In this document: piece after piece, positions 1 through 6,443 of the stretch
Layout: every line of letters starts with the position of its first letter
Position numbering within the stretch: position 1 is the first letter of the stretch
DNA from: Aliarcobacter sp.
GTDB lineage: Bacteria; Campylobacterota; Campylobacteria; Campylobacterales; Arcobacteraceae
DNA length: 7,626 nucleotides
NCBI GenBank assembly: GCA_023268955.1
Contig: JALRJW010000133.1
Span: 1 to 7,626, forward strand
Reading direction: 5' to 3'
Position numbers and translations under genes: made by a program
The notes under the pieces: generated by a model
Databases searched by the model: none
Told to the model about the DNA's origin: nothing
The model's input: only the letters and a program-made list of their open reading frames with translations

Positions 1-1
1 T

Positions 2-913
2 TCAGTTGCCCTACTTTTTGAAACAGTTTTAAAAGCTAATTCACAAATATTAGTTGAAGCTGATTGTTACGGTGGAACATTTAGACTTTTAAAAATATTT
101 CAAGATAAATACAATGTGAAAGTTCATTTTGCAGATTTTACAAGATACAATGAATTAGAAAGTATTTTATCAAACAATAAAATTGATTTAGTTTTATGTG
201 AAAGTCCAACAAATCCAGGACTTAAAATAATTGACTTACAAGAAGTTGCAAATATTTCTCACAGATATAACTCATTGTTTGCAGTTGATAACTCATTAGC
301 AACTTTCATATCTCAAAAACCACTTGATTTAGGTGCTGATTTTTCACTATTTTCTACAACTAAATATATCTCAGGTCATGGTTCAGTAGTTGCAGGAGCA
401 ATAGTAGCTAAAACGCAAGAGTTAGCTTCTCAAATTCACTACTACGCAAATGCTCACGGAAGAAGCCAAAACCCTATGGATGTATTTTTAATCTCACTTG
501 GTATTCCAACTTTGAAAATTAGAATGAAAGAGCATCAAGAAAACTCTTTAAAAATTGCACAATTTCTAGAAGAACAAGATTACATAGTTAAAGTAACTCA
601 TCCCGCACTTAAATCACATCCGCAATATGAATTAGCAAAAAAACAGATGAGATATATTCCTGGTGTTTTTTGTGTTGATTTTGAGAGTGCCCAATTAGCT
701 GAGAAGTTTATAGAAAACACTAAAATTTTTGGTGAAAAATGCTCATTTGGAAGCCCTGATTCTAGAGTTGAAATTCCTGCAAAAATTTCACATGCATCTT
801 TTTCAAAAGAGGAGTTAGCTGCTATTGGAATTAGTGATAGTACTGTAAGATTTTCTATTGGTTTAGAAAGTGTTGAAGATTTAATTGAAGATATTAAACA
901 AGCTGTAAAGTAG
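2..913 (+). CDS. Trans-sulfuration PLP enzyme (cystathionine gamma-synthase / O-acylhomoserine sulfhydrylase family), 5' partial
   Basis: This is a cytosolic fold-type I PLP enzyme of the Cys/Met metabolism family, cut by the left edge; 303 residues are visible of a usual 380 or so. The frame is open from base 2. The GTG at 116 could look like a start but lies inside the gene, because codons before it encode the family motif DCYGGTFRLL (Y-G-G-T-x-R). Further marks, numbered from the first visible codon: ESPTNP; VDN with Asp96, which should pair with the PLP ring nitrogen; and STTKYISGHG with Lys121, the expected Schiff-base lysine, 25 residues on as usual in this family. The C-terminal part has the SH...VRFSIGLE...DLI ending that binds the substrate carboxylate. 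Cystathionine gamma-synthase, gamma-lyase, beta-lyase and O-acetylhomoserine sulfhydrylase cannot be told apart reliably here, so no symbol is given. The next gene starts 12 nt downstream and is a homologue, so the two are probably co-transcribed. Confidence 0.9.
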   Translation, partial: SVALLFETVLKANSQILVEADCYGGTFRLLKIFQDKYNVKVHFADFTRYNELESILSNNKIDLVLCESPTNPGLKIIDLQEVANISHRYNSLFAVDNSLATFISQKPLDLGADFSLFSTTKYISGHGSVVAGAIVAKTQELASQIHYYANAHGRSQNPMDVFLISLGIPTLKIRMKEHQENSLKIAQFLEEQDYIVKVTHPALKSHPQYELAKKQMRYIPGVFCVDFESAQLAEKFIENTKIFGEKCSFGSPDSRVEIPAKISHASFSKEELAAIGISDSTVRFSIGLESVEDLIEDIKQAVK

Positions 914-925
914 CAATCTAATTTT

Positions 926-2455
926 ATGAACAATTCTATTTTTACTAATCATGAGTGCGGTCAAACTCTACCACCAAACAACATTCACGCAGTTTCTGTT
1001 TCTATGCCAAACTTGCAGGATGTTATTGATTATGAAGAGCAAACTCCTGAAATATTAGAAAAAATAAAAAGTGCATATCCAAGATTTGTTATGCACCCAT
1101 ATTTAAGAATATTGGCTGAACACATTAAAGTAAAATATCAAGTGCCTGATTATTTTGAAGTGGTTTTACTATCATCAAAAAAAGCTGTTGATGTTGTTGC
1201 TCATAAATACTATATTTATAATAAAATCCCGTATTTTGACCAAGACATGAATAAGTATATAAATGAACCTTTTGGAGTTATTTTAGTAAGAAAAAACTCA
1301 AGACAACTAAAAAAAGTATTACAGTTCATTCAACATGTTGGATATAACTTATCTTCAAGATTAGCTGAAGATTACTTATGTAATATTGGTCTCTTAAAAG
1401 ATAAACAAAACGAAGAACTTTATGAAGATGATGATGCTAAAGATGAAATCATCAAAACTTTAGCAAAAGCATATGAACAACCAACTCAAAATATATCTTT
1501 AGCTCCATCAGGTATGAATGCAGTTTATAGTGCAATCAAAGGTGCTAAATCTATTGGTGCTAAAAACGGAAGAACAATCATAGTTCAACTAGGATGGTTA
1601 TACCTTGATACTATGAATATTGTTGATCATTATTACGAAAGAATCAAAAAATTTTTAGATGTAAATGACCTTGATATTTTAGAAGAATATCTAAATGAAA
1701 ATGGTTTTCAAGTTTCAAGTATCATCACTGAAGTACCTACAAACCCACTTTTAGCATGCACTGATTTACCAAGACTAAGAAGTTTATGTGATAAATACAA
1801 TATTACTTTAATCATAGATAGTACTTTTGCAACTCCTTTTATATGTGATTTAAAACCTTATGGAGATATTTTTGTAGAATCACTTACAAAGTTTGCTTGT
1901 GGAAATGCAGATGTTTTAATGGGTGCTATTATTTTAAATGAAAACTCAAAAATTTCATCTATGAGTGCAGAATTTTTCAAACATCCAGATACTCCATATA
2001 TAAAAGATATGCAAAGATTAGCTTTAGAAATAAAAGATTATGAAAAGAGAATGAAAAAAATCAGTTCAAATACAAAAAAACTGGTTGAATATCTAAAAGC
2101 TTCACCAATGATAAAAAAGATTTATTCATGTCAAAATGAAGAAAACAAAACTAACTTTTTAAAAATAGCTAAAAATAGTGATGATTATGTGGGAGTTATT
2201 TCTGTAACCTTTACAAAAGATTTTCAAAAAATCTATGATGAATTTAGATTTTGCAAGGGCCCTAGTTTAGGAACTGAGTTTACTTTACTTATGCCTTATA
2301 CTTATTTAGCTCACTATGATTATCTTCAAACTAACAAAGGAAGAGAGTTTTTAAATAAAATTGGCCTTCCAAAAGATTTACTTAGAATTTCTGTTGGGGT
2401 TGAAAATATCAAAGATATTATAAATGAATTTAAAAGAGTTGAAAAACTTTTTTAA
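926..2455 (+). CDS. Long, fungal-type cystathionine gamma-synthase-like PLP enzyme
   Basis: This 509-residue enzyme is about 120 residues longer than ordinary bacterial cystathionine gamma-synthases. The C-terminal two thirds (from about residue 180) are the PLP fold: APSGMNAVYSAI, EVPTNPLL, IIDST with Asp298 for the PLP nitrogen, and ESLTKFACGNADV with Lys322 as the expected PLP lysine. The usual YGGT motif is replaced by GWLYLDT. The first 170 or so residues carry LPPNNIHAVSVSMP, DYEE and YPRF. From memory of the family, these and the Y-x-DT variant match fungal cystathionine gamma-synthases (yeast STR2, Neurospora met-7). The likely role is joining an activated homoserine to cysteine, or a related gamma-replacement, in methionine or cysteine metabolism; the exact substrate is unproven. 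It lies 12 nt after a shorter homologue with only a weak Shine-Dalgarno, suggesting translational coupling. The two products might form a hetero-oligomer, but that is speculation. The family call is firm and the fungal-type label fairly firm. Confidence 0.85.
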   Translation: MNNSIFTNHECGQTLPPNNIHAVSVSMPNLQDVIDYEEQTPEILEKIKSAYPRFVMHPYLRILAEHIKVKYQVPDYFEVVLLSSKKAVDVVAHKYYIYNKIPYFDQDMNKYINEPFGVILVRKNSRQLKKVLQFIQHVGYNLSSRLAEDYLCNIGLLKDKQNEELYEDDDAKDEIIKTLAKAYEQPTQNISLAPSGMNAVYSAIKGAKSIGAKNGRTIIVQLGWLYLDTMNIVDHYYERIKKFLDVNDLDILEEYLNENGFQVSSIITEVPTNPLLACTDLPRLRSLCDKYNITLIIDSTFATPFICDLKPYGDIFVESLTKFACGNADVLMGAIILNENSKISSMSAEFFKHPDTPYIKDMQRLALEIKDYEKRMKKISSNTKKLVEYLKASPMIKKIYSCQNEENKTNFLKIAKNSDDYVGVISVTFTKDFQKIYDEFRFCKGPSLGTEFTLLMPYTYLAHYDYLQTNKGREFLNKIGLPKDLLRISVGVENIKDIINEFKRVEKLF

Positions 2456-2492
2456 AAAGATTTTTTTATTCTATTAATAGTTTAATTATCTC

Positions 2493-2949
2493 ATGAAAAA
2501 AATTTTACTAATAATCACATTATTACTAACAATATTAAATTCCCAAGATTTAAACAAAATCTCTGATAAACAACCAAAAGAAATGATTGGTCAAATGCTA
2601 ATTATAGGATTTGAAGAAAATGAAGTAAATAAGAATAGCCAAATCATATCAACAGCTAAAAGCACTAAATCAAAATCTACAAAAATATACAAACACTAAA
2701 CTTCTAATTGCTGTTGATCAAGAAGGAGGAAAAGTTCAAAGACTAAAACCATCTTATGGATTTACATGGACTAAAAAAGAATTAGAACCATATAAAAATC
2801 TTATTTCTCAAAATATTGTAAATATGATTATGACCGCTCATATTTTTAACAAAAATCTTGATGAAAAATATCCAGCAACACTATCATATAAAACAAATAC
2901 GGAACTTCTTAGAAAAGAACTAAATTATATTGAAATAACAATAACTTAA
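2493..2949 (+). pseudogene. Decayed family 3 glycoside hydrolase (NagZ-like beta-N-acetylhexosaminidase)
   Basis: These are the remains of a secreted GH3 enzyme. An intact copy would remove N-acetylglucosamine from peptidoglycan fragments. The 5' piece (2493-2699, 68 codons) opens with a signal peptide (MKKILLIITLLLTILNS) and holds the family motif MIGQMLIIGF, then runs into a stop at 2697. The homologous reading resumes in the +1-shifted frame from about 2635: KSYQQLKALNQNL, then LLIAVDQEGGKVQRL, the hallmark of the family. After KPSYGF the reading jumps straight to TWTKKELEPYKNLI and MTAHIFNK..DEKYPATLS. This loses the stretch of a normal NagZ with the KH(F/S)PGHG...DSH catalytic loop. It ends at a stop (2947-2949) after RKELNY, where the family normally continues with V-I-S-D-D-L. 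So there is one frameshift with local loss, one large internal deletion and one C-terminal truncation. No Shine-Dalgarno precedes the ATG. It is very unlikely to be active. Confidence 0.85.
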
Positions 2950-2973
2950 CACTTCAAAGTTACAATTTCACAG

Positions 2974-3060
2974 TTTGACCAATTCACCAAACAAAATATC
3001 TTATTAATTTTTTCTCTCCCCGCAAATTCAATATCACAGTCACAAATAAAATTGGTCAAA
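2974..3060. repeat. Spaced 11-bp perfect inverted repeat upstream of the oxidase operon
   Basis: The arms are TTTGACCAATT (2974-2984) and its exact reverse complement AATTGGTCAAA (3050-3060), with 65 bp between them. The 7-mer TCACAGT also occurs twice, at 2968-2974 and 3034-3040. The left arm is part of a tighter dyad, GTTTG at 2973-2977 and CAAAC at 2988-2992. The loop is too long for a terminator. The position just upstream of the oxidase genes fits a pair of operator sites for a looping regulator, but no known regulator's consensus was recognised. Confidence 0.5.
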
Positions 3061-3086
3061 ACTTTTATAACGCAAACTTAACACTC

Positions 3087-3104
3087 TAGCATTAAAATAG
3101 CATT
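3087..3104 (+). promoter_or_regulatory. Candidate oxidase operon promoter with 11-nt-phased TAGCATT repeat
   Basis: TAGCATT occurs at 3087-3093 and again at 3098-3104, exactly 11 nt (about one helical turn) apart. Between and overlapping the copies is TAAAAT (3093-3098), a five-of-six match to the sigma-70 -10 element. It would place the transcript start near 3105, giving a leader of about 35 nt. A second -10-like hexamer, TATAAC, is at 3066-3071. No good -35 is visible, which is common in Campylobacterota promoters. AT-rich DNA makes such matches cheap, so this is only a candidate. Confidence 0.3.
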
Positions 3105-3130
3105 CGGTATTTTTAACCAATATTTCACTT

Positions 3131-3136
3131 AAGGAG
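3131..3136 (+). promoter_or_regulatory. Shine-Dalgarno that decides the start of the CydA-like gene
   Basis: AAGGAG sits 5 nt before the ATG at 3142 but only 2 nt before the in-frame ATG at 3139. The katG start in this window has the same 5-nt spacing, so 3142 is preferred. Confidence 0.7.
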
Positions 3137-3141
3137 AAATG

Positions 3142-4485
3142 ATGGAACAAATTGGAATGTTTCCTCTTTTTTATTTCCCAGAAATAGGCTCTGCTTGGAT
3201 TATGGGAATAACGGGTACTATCCACATTTTAGCTTCACACACATCAGTTGGTGCAGCTATTTTATTTGCTTTTTTAGCGCATAAAGCATATAAAGAGGAT
3301 AGACCTGAACTTTATGAGTATATGAAAAAATATGGAATGTTTTTACTTATTTTTTCATATGTTGTTGGATCAATCACTGGTCCTGGTATTTGGTACACAG
3401 CAACTGCTGCAAGTCCACGGGGTATTAGTGCATTGATACATAACTTTGTTTGGGTTTGGGCAACAGAATGGATATTTTTTGTATTTGAAGTTGTTGGGGT
3501 TTTTGCTTTAGTTTATTTCATAAATAAAATAGATAGAAAAACTCATCTAAAACTTACATATGCTTTTGCTTTGGCTTCACTTGGAACACTATTTTTAATC
3601 ATTGGAATTATTAGTTTTATGATGTGGCCAGGAAATGATGCTTTCTATCAAACAGGTGGTGTTAGTGATGCATTCTTTGGACTTACAACATTCCCTCATT
3701 TATTCTTAAGAATTGGATTTATGGTATTAATGTCTGGAGTTATTGGACTTATTATTGCAACTTCACTAAGTGATAAAGAACTAAAAATAGAACTTATTAG
3801 AAAAATGGGAATTATAAGTTTTATTGGTGGATTTATTACTGTTGCTTGTTTTCTATGGTATATGACTACTATTCCAGAAAATGCAAAAATACTATTAAGT
3901 GTTTATATGCCTCAAATTATTACTACAAAAATTGTATTAATAGTTCTATTTAGTATCTATTTTGCAATTGCTATTTTAAAACCAAATATGATTTTTAGAC
4001 CAGTAGCTATTGTTATGCTTTTTGTGATTGCTATTTTTGGTTTATGGCCAGGGGAAAAGTTAAGAGAGAGTATTAGGAAACCCTATGTTGTAGGACAATA
4101 TGTTTATAGTAACCAAATTATGGGAAGAGATGTTCCAGGAAAAAATATTAAAAATGAAGTTGAAATTTTAGAAAAATATGGTTTGCTAAAAACAAATGTT
4201 TGGATTCCACAAAGATTAAAAACAATAACACCTGAAAATAAATTAGAAGTTGGTCAGTTACTTACAAAAATTTCATGTTCAAATTGTCACTCTTTAGAAA
4301 AAAATGGAAAATATAGACCTTTACTTCCAAAATTTATAGGTCAAGATAAAGAGATGATTAAATCATTTATGCAATATTCACTTGCAACTGGTGCAATTCC
4401 TTACATGCCAAAGATTTCCTTACCTGATGAAGAGTTTGATGCGATGGCAGCATGGATTGAATCACAAGTAAAGGAGGAAAAATAA
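3142..4485 (+). CDS. Cytochrome bd-superfamily subunit I (CydA-like) with fused C-terminal cytochrome c domain
   Basis: This 447-residue inner-membrane protein is probably the heme-bearing subunit of a respiratory oxidase fed by a c-type cytochrome pool or passing electrons through its own heme c. About eight hydrophobic segments are visible (roughly 15-45, 65-88, 99-127, 137-160, 186-208, 223-243, 259-279, 284-303). His28 in GTIHILASHTSVG aligns with the high-spin heme ligand His19 of E. coli CydA, with the same nine-residue spacing to the glycine. GSITG matches the CydA GVATG stretch. Glu109 and Glu116 match the two helix-3 glutamates. His186 aligns with the b558 ligand. The CydA signature GRQPW is absent; RESIRKPY (308-315) stands in its place. 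Residues from about 365 form a class I cytochrome c domain: CSNCH at 379-383, with Met422 in YMPKIS as the likely axial ligand. An even number of membrane segments would put this domain in the periplasm. The next gene begins 1 nt after the stop, so they form an operon. Start chosen from Shine-Dalgarno spacing; 3139 is the alternative. Confidence 0.82.
   Translation: MEQIGMFPLFYFPEIGSAWIMGITGTIHILASHTSVGAAILFAFLAHKAYKEDRPELYEYMKKYGMFLLIFSYVVGSITGPGIWYTATAASPRGISALIHNFVWVWATEWIFFVFEVVGVFALVYFINKIDRKTHLKLTYAFALASLGTLFLIIGIISFMMWPGNDAFYQTGGVSDAFFGLTTFPHLFLRIGFMVLMSGVIGLIIATSLSDKELKIELIRKMGIISFIGGFITVACFLWYMTTIPENAKILLSVYMPQIITTKIVLIVLFSIYFAIAILKPNMIFRPVAIVMLFVIAIFGLWPGEKLRESIRKPYVVGQYVYSNQIMGRDVPGKNIKNEVEILEKYGLLKTNVWIPQRLKTITPENKLEVGQLLTKISCSNCHSLEKNGKYRPLLPKFIGQDKEMIKSFMQYSLATGAIPYMPKISLPDEEFDAMAAWIESQVKEEK
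4471..4477 (+). promoter_or_regulatory. Shine-Dalgarno of the second oxidase gene, inside the first
   Basis: AAGGAGG lies within the last codons of the CydA-like gene, 9 nt before the ATG at 4487. With only 1 nt between the genes, terminating and initiating ribosomes would overlap, so the two proteins are probably made in balanced amounts. Confidence 0.65.
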
Positions 4486-4486
4486 T

Positions 4487-5680
4487 ATGGATGCAAGTGT
4501 TTTAAATCTTCTTAGGGATCCTGCTGGAATTCCATTTTATGCTGTTGTTTTTCAAGGATTATACATTTTAACTTGGGCATTTCATGCACTTTTTGTATTT
4601 TTATCACTTGGTGCAATGGGATTATCAATCTATGGTACATTTAGAAAAAAGACAAATGAAAACTGGAAAATATTAACAGGCCACTTACTTCAAACTGGAA
4701 AGATAAGTGTCTCTTTACTTATTGTTTTAGGTGTAGCACCACTTCTGTTCACCCAAGTGATTTATGACCCTAACTGGTACACTGTAAATGCACTTTCTGG
4801 TTTGTGGGTTGTTATTTTTATCTATTCACTTTTAGTTGGGTATAGTATTTATTATTGGTATTATTATGCAAATAAAAAAGATAGTTCAAGTAGTAGTTTT
4901 ATAGGAATTATTTCATTTGGATTTTTAATTTTTTGTGGACTTATTATGCACGTTTTTTCTGTTCAAGCTATTCAACCAGATATGTGGATGCAATGGTATG
5001 CTCCAAATGGAGTAGTTGATACTTCAGGAACTACTTTTAATCCAGAAATGTCAAGATTTTTATTTATCATTTTATTAAGTATTCCTGTTGTTGGACTGTT
5101 TTTACAAAACTATGGTGATTTTATAAAAACAAATGAGAAGTTCACTGAAAACTTTAAAAAATTCACAAGAGATTTAGGAACCAAAATTGCTACTTTTGGA
5201 CTTATTTTATCTCTTGGGTTATTTGTTTATTGGATGAGTAAAATTAATATGTTAAGTGATATTTATGCAATCATTATTTATGTATCTTTTACTCTTATGG
5301 TTTTTTTAACAAAAAATCTTAAGAATAGTTACTATACAACTGCTTTTGCTATTATTTTAATTCTTTTAATTTCTGGATTTAGAGAATATTTAAGGTATAG
5401 ATTAATGGCTGATATTGGTTATGATATATATGATTATCCAGTTAGTATTGAATGGTCTTCTATTACAATGTTTGTTTTAACATTTGTATCTTTTGGAGCA
5501 GTTGGTGTCTCATTTATAGCAACACTTGCTTGGAAAGTTGGAAAATCTAAAGGAGTATTTGATGCATCAAAGGATAAAACAGTTTCACTAATGGCAAATA
5601 TGCTTTTATGGATTTTATCTTTATGGTGTGTAGTTTACTTTGCTTGGGGATTCTTTACATTATTTAAAAATAGTATCTAA
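4487..5680 (+). CDS. Second CydA-like membrane subunit of the bd-superfamily oxidase
   Basis: This 397-residue polytopic membrane protein has about nine or ten hydrophobic segments and is the partner of the cytochrome c-fused subunit encoded 1 nt upstream. Its first membrane helix, TWAFHALFVFLSLG, closely resembles the first helix of E. coli CydA (YHFLFVPLTLG), with His33 in the place of the high-spin heme ligand. Near the C-terminus GFREYLRYR (297-305) parallels the RESIRKPY segment of the upstream protein, so the two subunits appear to be homologues. At the point where the partner has its b558-type ligand (FPHLFLR, His186), this protein reads NPEMSRF, with no histidine. It may therefore bind fewer hemes. 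It has no CXXCH motif and is not an obvious CydB. From knowledge of the superfamily, archaeal CydAA' and other divergent bd-like oxidases also pair two CydA-type chains. O2 reductase activity is inferred, not shown. A strong hairpin directly follows the stop codon. Confidence 0.72.
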   Translation: MDASVLNLLRDPAGIPFYAVVFQGLYILTWAFHALFVFLSLGAMGLSIYGTFRKKTNENWKILTGHLLQTGKISVSLLIVLGVAPLLFTQVIYDPNWYTVNALSGLWVVIFIYSLLVGYSIYYWYYYANKKDSSSSSFIGIISFGFLIFCGLIMHVFSVQAIQPDMWMQWYAPNGVVDTSGTTFNPEMSRFLFIILLSIPVVGLFLQNYGDFIKTNEKFTENFKKFTRDLGTKIATFGLILSLGLFVYWMSKINMLSDIYAIIIYVSFTLMVFLTKNLKNSYYTTAFAIILILLISGFREYLRYRLMADIGYDIYDYPVSIEWSSITMFVLTFVSFGAVGVSFIATLAWKVGKSKGVFDASKDKTVSLMANMLLWILSLWCVVYFAWGFFTLFKNSI

Positions 5681-5681
5681 A

Positions 5682-5709
5682 AAAATAGAGTGTTTTAACA
5701 CTCTATTTT
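5682..5709. terminator. Bidirectional rho-independent terminator between convergent genes
   Basis: AAAATAGAGTGTT (5682-5694) and AACACTCTATTTT (5697-5709) are perfect reverse complements: a 12-bp usable stem with a four-base loop. The A-run on one side and T-run on the other give a U-tract for transcripts from either direction. The hairpin begins 2 nt after the oxidase stop codon. It contains the stop codon (5695-5697) and the last codons of the convergent response regulator gene. Confidence 0.85.
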
Positions 5710-6357
5710 ATAACCATTTGTTCTATTTGAAACAATAATATCTTCACCTAAAATCTGTCTAAGTTTATAAATATGAAAACGAATAACTCCATTTTTACTA
5801 TCGCAATTTGCAGGATAAACACCTTTTTCTAAAGATTCTAAAGATACATAAGAGTTTTTAAACTTTAATAAATAATCCAAGATCAAAAGTGGTTTTTCAC
5901 CTATTATGATTATTTCATTATTTATATATAAATTTTTTTCAAAAATATTATATTTAATATTTTTCCTTATATTAATTTCGTCTTTGTATATATTATATTG
6001 TCTTCTAATTAGTGCTTTAATTCTAAAAAGTATCTCTTTTTCATCAACATTTTTAATAACACACTCATCACAACCATAAAAAAAAGATGGTTTTATCATT
6101 TTTGGAATAGAAGCTATAACCATCTTCATTGTTAAATCTTCATATTCATTTAACAATTCCATTAATTCAAATTCTTTTGAAAATGAATCATTTAAACTTA
6201 TCAAATATAAATCATACAAATGTTCATATATTAAATCCAAAAAATGACTATTACTTGCACACCTGTGTACTATATAAGAATTCTTATTTAAAGTATTTAT
6301 AATATTATTTAATTCTAAATTGTCATTTTCAAGAATTAAAATATTAATTTTTGGCAA
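5695..6357 (-). CDS. OmpR-family response regulator with degenerate (pseudo-)receiver domain
   Basis: This is a 220-residue cytosolic transcription regulator. The N-terminal receiver domain (about 1-118) is recognisable from ILILENDN at the first strand and the conserved late lysine (CVIKNVDEKEILFRI). However, the phosphorylated Asp is missing: the strand that normally reads DLxxxD reads DLYLIS, with Ser54 at that site. One of the two acidic-pocket residues is Asn11. Ordinary phosphotransfer is therefore unlikely. The C-terminal part (about 135-220) is a normal winged-helix Trans_reg_C domain: LLILDYLLKFKNSYVSLESL, GVIRFHIYKLRQILG and the closing hairpin SNRTNGYKIE. It starts with TTG at 6357, supported by GGAG 8 nt upstream; the nearby upstream ATG is out of frame. 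No histidine kinase gene is adjacent. It is divergent from katG and convergent with the oxidase operon, so either may be a target. It is markedly more AT-rich than its neighbours. Confidence 0.88.
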   Translation of the reverse strand: MPKINILILENDNLELNNIINTLNKNSYIVHRCASNSHFLDLIYEHLYDLYLISLNDSFSKEFELMELLNEYEDLTMKMVIASIPKMIKPSFFYGCDECVIKNVDEKEILFRIKALIRRQYNIYKDEINIRKNIKYNIFEKNLYINNEIIIIGEKPLLILDYLLKFKNSYVSLESLEKGVYPANCDSKNGVIRFHIYKLRQILGEDIIVSNRTNGYKIEC

Positions 6358-6365
6358 TATTTTTT

Positions 6366-6369
6366 CTCC
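6366..6369 (-). promoter_or_regulatory. Shine-Dalgarno supporting a TTG start
   Basis: Read on the minus strand this is GGAG, 8 nt before TTG at 6357. An ATG overlapping the GGAG (6370-6368) is 13 nt from the TTG, hence out of frame, and meets a stop after eight codons. This makes TTG the plausible start for the response regulator. Confidence 0.6.
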
Positions 6370-6443
6370 ATAATTAAAGTTAAATACTATGATTCTATTA
6401 AAAAATAATTAAGTAAATGTTAGTTTTATAGAAAAATTTAATT

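Noticed and set aside
116..913. GTG at 116 as the start of the first PLP enzyme
   Set aside because: The frame is open upstream to the window edge and encodes the conserved YGGT motif there; 116 is internal.
598..933. Minus-strand open frame of 111 codons
   Set aside because: It lies almost wholly opposite the well-supported PLP enzyme gene and shows no recognisable domain; a shadow frame.
2446..2469. Rho-independent terminator after the second PLP enzyme
   Set aside because: CTTTTTTAAAAAG followed by a T-run looks tempting, but the dyad has no room for a loop and the stem is nearly all A/T.
2471..2480. CTATTAATAG palindrome upstream of the pseudogene
   Set aside because: A 10-bp AT-rich palindrome is easily expected by chance here and has no supporting context.
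2493..2699. Independent 68-residue secreted protein
   Set aside because: Its N-terminus is GH3-like and homologous coding continues in another frame just downstream, so it is the 5' end of a pseudogene; its last 20 or so residues are frameshifted text.
2950..3138. Small RNA, riboswitch or insertion-sequence remnant in the gap before the oxidase genes
   Set aside because: No compact fold, terminator with U-tract, target-site duplication or transposase fragment is visible; only the repeats reported above.
3040..3225. Minus-strand open frame of 61 codons overlapping the start of the CydA-like gene
   Set aside because: It covers the operon's control region and start codon on the opposite strand and has no recognisable motif.
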